64,000 nt of DNA, from positions 868,001-932,000 of the forward strand of contig NZ_JACOPF010000001.1 in assembly GCF_014287475.1 (NCBI RefSeq), written 5' to 3'. Numbering within the stretch: the first letter of the stretch is position 1; each line of letters begins with the position of its first letter. This document shows positions 60,325 to 64,000 of this stretch, piece after piece. This DNA is from Mediterraneibacter hominis (GTDB lineage: Bacteria > Bacillota > Clostridia > Lachnospirales > Lachnospiraceae). The translations under genes were made by a program, and so were the position numbers. A model generated the notes under the pieces. That model saw only the letters and a program-made list of their open reading frames with translations. It was not told the origin of the DNA and made no database searches.

Positions 60325-61100
60325 GACTAGATTACTTTGATTGCATCTCTCCTCTCCCACTTTATCTCCATAACGTCGGTTCTATAATATCTCCAAAGCT
60401 CATTGATATTGCAAAAATCTCATACTATGTTTATGCACAATATGTTAGTCATTTAAGGATGACGCCTGAAGACTATTGTGATGTCTATTTAAAAAGTGAG
60501 CAGGTTAATTTTGAACAATTATTTCAAACCACAAAATTTGATTTAGTATTAACTGATGATAGATTCCGACAAATCATCACATCTGCTTTAAATTTCTTTT
60601 TTGTTGAGACATTTCAATTTTATCCAGAATATAAAGCTTTCATTTCCACATCCAACAATAATGGTGAACTGGTAGCAACTGGTATTATTAACCGAGATAA
60701 TTATGCAGGTATTATCGATATTATTTTGCAACGCGTACACATCACACCGGATGAAAATGAAATAGATGATATTAAAAAGGCTAAGAACAAACGTGGAATT
60801 AAGATTTACAAAAGGATGATGGAAGTTAGAAAAAAGTTTCAGAAAAATAAAGGTTCTAATCCAAATTTAACTCTTCCTAATATTATCGCTTCCGTCGCAG
60901 CGAAAAGTGAGTCACAAAATTGGAGTAATATTTGGGATATTACAATCTTTCAGTTATTTGATGTTTTTGAAAGACTTCAGGTAATTGATTCATACGGTAT
61001 TATAAGTGCGCAAGTTGCCGCATGGGGAGATAAAGAGAATAAATTCAAATTTGGGTTATGGACAAATAACATATATGACGATGGCAAAAACACGGAGTAA
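60321..61100 (+). CDS. hypothetical virion protein
   Basis: A 259-residue protein starting at GTG 60321 (VRLDYFDCISPLPLYLHNVG), coupled to the preceding gene. Mostly helical in the second half with a basic cluster (KRMMEVRKKFQKNKGSN). Part of the neck/tail module by position. A terminator overlaps its stop. Confidence 0.6.
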   Translation: MRLDYFDCISPLPLYLHNVGSIISPKLIDIAKISYYVYAQYVSHLRMTPEDYCDVYLKSEQVNFEQLFQTTKFDLVLTDDRFRQIITSALNFFFVETFQFYPEYKAFISTSNNNGELVATGIINRDNYAGIIDIILQRVHITPDENEIDDIKKAKNKRGIKIYKRMMEVRKKFQKNKGSNPNLTLPNIIASVAAKSESQNWSNIWDITIFQLFDVFERLQVIDSYGIISAQVAAWGDKENKFKFGLWTNNIYDDGKNTE

Positions 61101-61114
61101 TCCGTGTTTTTTAT
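61089..61114 (+). terminator. terminator overlapping stop codon
   Basis: AACACGGA pairs with TCCGTGTT around GTAA (the stop TAA of 60321-61100 lies in the loop), followed by TTTTATTTT. Confidence 0.8.
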
Positions 61115-61143
61115 TTTAACTATTTTTAAGGAGGAAAATAAAT

Positions 61144-61908
61144 ATGGCTGATAATGCAGTATTTTCAAAACAAATGGCTAACCGTGAAGTATGCGATATG
61201 GTCTTTGTTGACTACAAAACAAAAAAACCGTATTTGTTTGTAGATTATGCAAATACATCAAGTAAAGAACTTACGGGTGAAACTGTATTCGCTTACGGTG
61301 GTAAAGGCCATCCTAAAAAAGTGTCTTTTTCTGGGGAAAAGGGTGGTACACTAACTATCGAAACACAGATTCAGACACCGAAACTCTGGGAAATGCTTAG
61401 TGGTGGTACAAAATCAAATAAAGCCAACATTATGAAACATGTGAAAACAACAATCGATGACACCACTATTACTCTTCAATCTGGTATTGAACTTACAAAA
61501 GGACAAGTATGGGTATATGATGCGGCAGATGCAAACATGAATAAAGAAATTACGGTAGCTTCTGTGTCCAATAATACTATTACTGTATCTGAAGCAAGTG
61601 GAGTTACGGATGTAGATGTATTTTATATTATTGCTGTATCTGATGTTTATAATATTAACATTAAATCCACAAGTTTTCCAAAGGCGTTCACTGTCTATGG
61701 TGATACATATATGAAGACAACAGATGATGATATTCTTCCGTATTTGTTTAAAGCATATAAAGCAGTTCCACAATCTAATATGTCATTATCTTTTGCTAAT
61801 AGTGGCGATCCTGGCACTGTGACTATCACATGTGACTTGATGGTTGATGATGATGGTAATATGTTGGATCTTATGCTGCTCCCAGAGGAGGCTGAGTCGG
61901 GGGAATAA
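61144..61908 (+). CDS. tail tube-type protein with possible -1 frameshift extension
   Basis: A 254-residue protein after AAGGAGG. Beta-rich sequence (VSFSGEKGGTLTIETQIQTP) with a fitting length and operon order. After GAGTCGGGGGAATAA the -1 frame, from a slip on the G-run at 61899-61903, continues for 25 codons ending TAA 61977-61979 with a protein-like tail (DDLALVGRGKVGKAKVGKSE). GGGGAA/TTTCCCC makes a hairpin over the same site. The extension may be programmed, or an indel may have truncated the gene. Confidence 0.75.
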   Translation: MADNAVFSKQMANREVCDMVFVDYKTKKPYLFVDYANTSSKELTGETVFAYGGKGHPKKVSFSGEKGGTLTIETQIQTPKLWEMLSGGTKSNKANIMKHVKTTIDDTTITLQSGIELTKGQVWVYDAADANMNKEITVASVSNNTITVSEASGVTDVDVFYIIAVSDVYNINIKSTSFPKAFTVYGDTYMKTTDDDILPYLFKAYKAVPQSNMSLSFANSGDPGTVTITCDLMVDDDGNMLDLMLLPEEAESGE

Positions 61909-61993
61909 TTTCCCCTGATGATTTAGCCTTGGTTGGCAGGGGTAAAGTTGGAAAGGCAAAAGTTGGTAAATCTGAATAATGGAGGTTACTTTA

Positions 61994-62299
61994 ATGGCAT
62001 ATTCAAAAAAAACATGGGTTGATGATGAAGTCATTTCAAAAGATGCATTGAATAACATGGAATCGGGAATTGAATCTGCAAGTAAAGGCATCCCTTCTAC
62101 TGCTACTAAAACAAAGGCAGGTTTAGTAAAACAGTCCAGTGTTGTTAATGTTGTCTCAGCAGAGAATGCCGGAACAGTCGGTGCCGAATTTAATCAGGCA
62201 GAAGTACAAAAGGTAGCTACGCTTGCAGATGCAAATAAAACAGCGATTAATGCTGTTATTGAAGCTTTAAAGACTTCTGGAATTATGGCTTCATCTTAA
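61994..62299 (+). CDS. head-fibre/appendage protein
   Basis: A 101-residue protein from ATG 61994 (SD GGAGG), MAYSKKTWVDDEVISKDALN. This opening, followed by N.ESGIE, and the closing NAVIEALKTSGIMASS resemble short phage fibre proteins of the PF11133-type (phi29 head-fibre like). Probably a trimeric surface fibre. Confidence 0.65.
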   Translation: MAYSKKTWVDDEVISKDALNNMESGIESASKGIPSTATKTKAGLVKQSSVVNVVSAENAGTVGAEFNQAEVQKVATLADANKTAINAVIEALKTSGIMASS

Positions 62300-62394
62300 A
62301 ATTATAATATTGTGAATTGTATATGTGGGGATATAGAATATTCACAGTATTTTATATCCCTATTTTTTACGGTTTGCTTAGTGAGGTGTTTAAT

Positions 62395-62634
62395 ATAAAG
62401 TTTAAGACTTTGCAAGATGTTGAAGAAGTATACGGAAAGGAAAATCTTGTATGCATTGTTAATACAAAACAAATCATTTTTTATACAAAAAATGGGCTGC
62501 AACCAGTTTTTGTATATAAAGGATATAATGAAAAACTCTGTTGCTGGTTTCATAAACCTTCAACAAAAATGGTTTGGAAATATTGGCTAGAATCAAATCC
62601 TAATAAGAAGGGAGAAAAAAATGAAGAATATTAA
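62395..62634 (+). CDS. small protein with ATA start
   Basis: A 79-residue protein. GAGGTG is followed by eight bases and ATA 62395: IKFKTLQDVEEVYGKENLVC, then FVYKGYNEKLCCWFHKPSTK. The upstream ATG at 62317 would add 26 hydrophobic residues without an SD. The end overlaps the holin start. Unknown. Confidence 0.6.
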   Translation: MKFKTLQDVEEVYGKENLVCIVNTKQIIFYTKNGLQPVFVYKGYNEKLCCWFHKPSTKMVWKYWLESNPNKKGEKNEEY

Positions 62635-62953
62635 TTTAAAAGGACTTACAAAGGAAAATGTTATTGGCGTTGTCGTTTTATTAGTAGCATTAATTAATGC
62701 TATCTTACAGATTTTTGGAATACAAACATTACCAGTTACAAATGATGAAGTTTCTAATATTATATCTACTATCTTCTTGATTGCAACTACTGCGTATGGT
62801 GTATATAACAATTTCAATGTGTCAAAGCCTAGTCAGATTGCACAACAGATTACAGATGGAATTAAAGACGGTGAACTCCTCGTAGAACAAGTTGAGGATA
62901 TGATTGAAAAACTGAAGAATACATATAAGGATACAGAACATACGGAAGGATAA
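62621..62953 (+). CDS. phage holin (phi-LC3-like)
   Basis: A 110-residue protein, MKNINLKGLTKENVIGVVVL, with two hydrophobic segments (IGVVVLLVALINAILQIFGI and NIISTIFLIATTAYGVYNNF) around LPVTNDEVS, the pattern of phi-LC3-type holins, and an extended acidic C-terminus. It should permit release of the endolysin, which must be outside the window. Confidence 0.8.
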   Translation: MKNINLKGLTKENVIGVVVLLVALINAILQIFGIQTLPVTNDEVSNIISTIFLIATTAYGVYNNFNVSKPSQIAQQITDGIKDGELLVEQVEDMIEKLKNTYKDTEHTEG

Positions 62954-62960
62954 TTGAAAA

Positions 62961-63671
62961 ATGAAACCGGATGATATTGTTACGATAATAAGTATAGACT
63001 GGAATTATATAATTACATCATTATTAATAGCAACTCCGATTATCGCTTCGTGTATCTTATGTTTTGCAAAATTATGGTCAAAATTTAAAAAGAAATTTGG
63101 TATTACTACAAAACGCGACAAAGAACGTGAGTTACTTGTAAAAACTGCTGAAAGCCTTTCTTCTTTACAACAGCAACATACAAATGATATGGAAGATTTT
63201 CGGCGCACGCATAAGGAAAGTGTCAATCAATCTATACGTCATGACCAATTAGTACGTGATAATATTAAACAAGTCACAGAAGAAATTCGAGATTGCATTG
63301 CCGAAACACAAAAACAAATCAACCAATTTGCTGAAAACCGTGTACATGATCGAGAACAAAGTTTTCGTATACAAAAAGAATTAGTGGATAGTATCCAAGT
63401 CGTTGCTCAAAATGGTGATAAACGTGAAAAGCAAATTGAAGCCTTAATGTTTGGAAGTATGGAGCTTCTTGGTGATAAAATTGATCAAAGATTTAGTAGA
63501 TATATATCTTTAGATGGCATCCCAGAAAACGAAGTTGAGGAATTTGAAGGAATTTATGCTGCCTATAAAAAGTTGGGTGGAAATCATAAACGAGAAGAAA
63601 AATACAAATATGTGAAACAACATTTAAAAGTAATCCCTGTAGTATCGAAATTGAAACAAGAAGAACTATAA
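62961..63671 (+). CDS. membrane-anchored coiled-coil protein
   Basis: A 236-residue protein with one N-terminal membrane segment (YIITSLLIATPIIASCILCF) and a long coiled coil (residues ~55-170, e.g. LLVKTAESLSSLQQQHTNDM). It directly follows the holin. Such proteins accompany lysis modules and may act as antiholin or spanin-like partner; this is an inference. Confidence 0.6.
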   Translation: MKPDDIVTIISIDWNYIITSLLIATPIIASCILCFAKLWSKFKKKFGITTKRDKERELLVKTAESLSSLQQQHTNDMEDFRRTHKESVNQSIRHDQLVRDNIKQVTEEIRDCIAETQKQINQFAENRVHDREQSFRIQKELVDSIQVVAQNGDKREKQIEALMFGSMELLGDKIDQRFSRYISLDGIPENEVEEFEGIYAAYKKLGGNHKREEKYKYVKQHLKVIPVVSKLKQEEL

Positions 63672-63696
63672 ATGTCAGTCTTACTATTAACACATA

Positions 63697-63799
63697 GTGC
63701 ATTCACCAGTTATACGATAGATATACATCAATTAATGAAAGTTTGATACATAGCTGTAAAATCTGCTTACGTAATTGTTGGTTAAAACTGGTGAATGCA
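63697..63799 (+). ncRNA. stem-closed structured element, 103 nt
   Basis: TGCATTCACCAGTT (63697-63710) is perfectly complementary to AACTGGTGAATGCA (63786-63799). The 14-bp stem closes a 75-base domain. It is not followed by a T-run. Unknown RNA. Confidence 0.6.
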
Positions 63800-63849
63800 G
63801 AAATTACTATAAAATCTAAACTTATAATAAGCCAATATATAAATATTTT

Positions 63850-63909
63850 TAGCACTTGATATTCAGCGATGTGCTAAGGATATTTAGGGTAGATGAGTAT
63901 ATGCTGAAT
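63850..63909 (+). ncRNA. H-type pseudoknot candidate
   Basis: TAGCAC (63850-63855) pairs with GTGCTA (63871-63876); the loop segment ATTCAGC (63861-63867) pairs with GCTGAAT (63903-63909). It lies directly ahead of the RecU-like gene and may be a leader element. Confidence 0.5.
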
Positions 63910-63948
63910 CACTGCTCTTCTACTCTATTCCAAAGAAAGTTGGTGATA

Positions 63949-64000
63949 TTGATATCTAAAAATGAAGGTAAATTATTTGAAGATGACTTTAAAAAATCAA
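63949..64000 (+). CDS. RecU-like Holliday-junction resolvase, 3' truncated by window edge
   Basis: Only 17 codons are inside the window: LISKNEGKLFEDDFKKS. NxGKxFExDFKKS is the N-terminal signature of RecU/PBP-related-factor-A nucleases. Start TTG 63949 (or ATA 63952) after TTGGTG. RecU resolves Holliday junctions; phage copies act in DNA branching and packaging. Confidence 0.55.
   Translation, partial: MISKNEGKLFEDDFKKS

Noticed and set aside
1..64000. Reassigned stop codon (TGA or TAG)
   Set aside because: All three stops interrupt genes and all three also end intact genes; long structural genes use the standard code.

Overview
The window is a stretch of one large, AT-rich tailed bacteriophage (or integrated prophage). 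Its host is most likely a gut Clostridia/Lachnospiraceae-type Firmicute: Shine-Dalgarno (SD) sites are strong, there are many short Cys-rich accessory genes, a YopX-family gene, DUF6273-like proteins, an HK97-style head module and a phi-LC3-like holin. No ribosomal or host metabolic genes are visible, and the phage genome continues past the right edge (a RecU-like gene is cut at base 64000).

Layout. (1) 1-28.6 kb is almost entirely minus-strand and holds dozens of short accessory genes: zinc-ribbon/Lar-like proteins, an ASCH-like protein, two paralogous lectin-like proteins with a hypervariable block (5802-6590, 13217-13858), an interrupted DUF262 gene, a sigma factor, a MazF-like toxin, a Fic-like protein, two tyrosine recombinases (10746-11732, 19812-20735), a RadC/JAB protein and XRE regulators. 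Several genes here are broken by a single in-frame stop or a frameshift. (2) 24.9-27.8 kb contains long hairpin-rich stretches with no convincing genes. (3) 28.6-31.2 kb is the divergent switch: XRE regulators on both strands, three 42-bp-spaced GTGGGGATT iterons, a DnaA-box palindrome and a LexA-like site, suggesting a replication origin and control region. (4) 31.2-40.1 kb, plus strand: DUF3825 protein, BRO-type antirepressor, a winged-helix-like initiator candidate, small genes, a 914-residue protein with the DFDGD signature of YonO/QDE-1-type RNA polymerases, and an HU-like protein. (5) 40.4-42.5 kb: an RNA island with five well-supported or plausible tRNAs plus an aberrant Met(CAT)-type tRNA, a structured region of about 1 kb resembling the giant ornate RNAs (GOLLD/ROOL class), and a TnpB-type guide-RNA 3' end. 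(6) 42.5-49.9 kb: beta-CASP ribonuclease, EDxHD-type homing endonuclease, ClpP-like protease, metallophosphoesterase, a structured RNA, a third tyrosine recombinase and tRNA-Ser. (7) 49.9-64 kb: the morphogenesis operon, in order zinc-ribbon/terminase partner, large terminase, portal, solitary omega-RNA-like element, protease-scaffold, decoration protein, major capsid, connectors, tail tube, fibre, holin, coiled-coil membrane protein and RecU-like gene.

Three patterns run through the window. First, many plus-strand genes (at least eight, including portal, ClpP-like and metallophosphoesterase) have a good SD at normal distance from ATA, ATT or ATC and no suitable ATG/GTG/TTG. Second, there is an unusual density of structured non-coding RNA candidates. 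Third, several reading frames carry on in the same frame past one stop codon. All identifications were made by eye from motifs; no database search was run.
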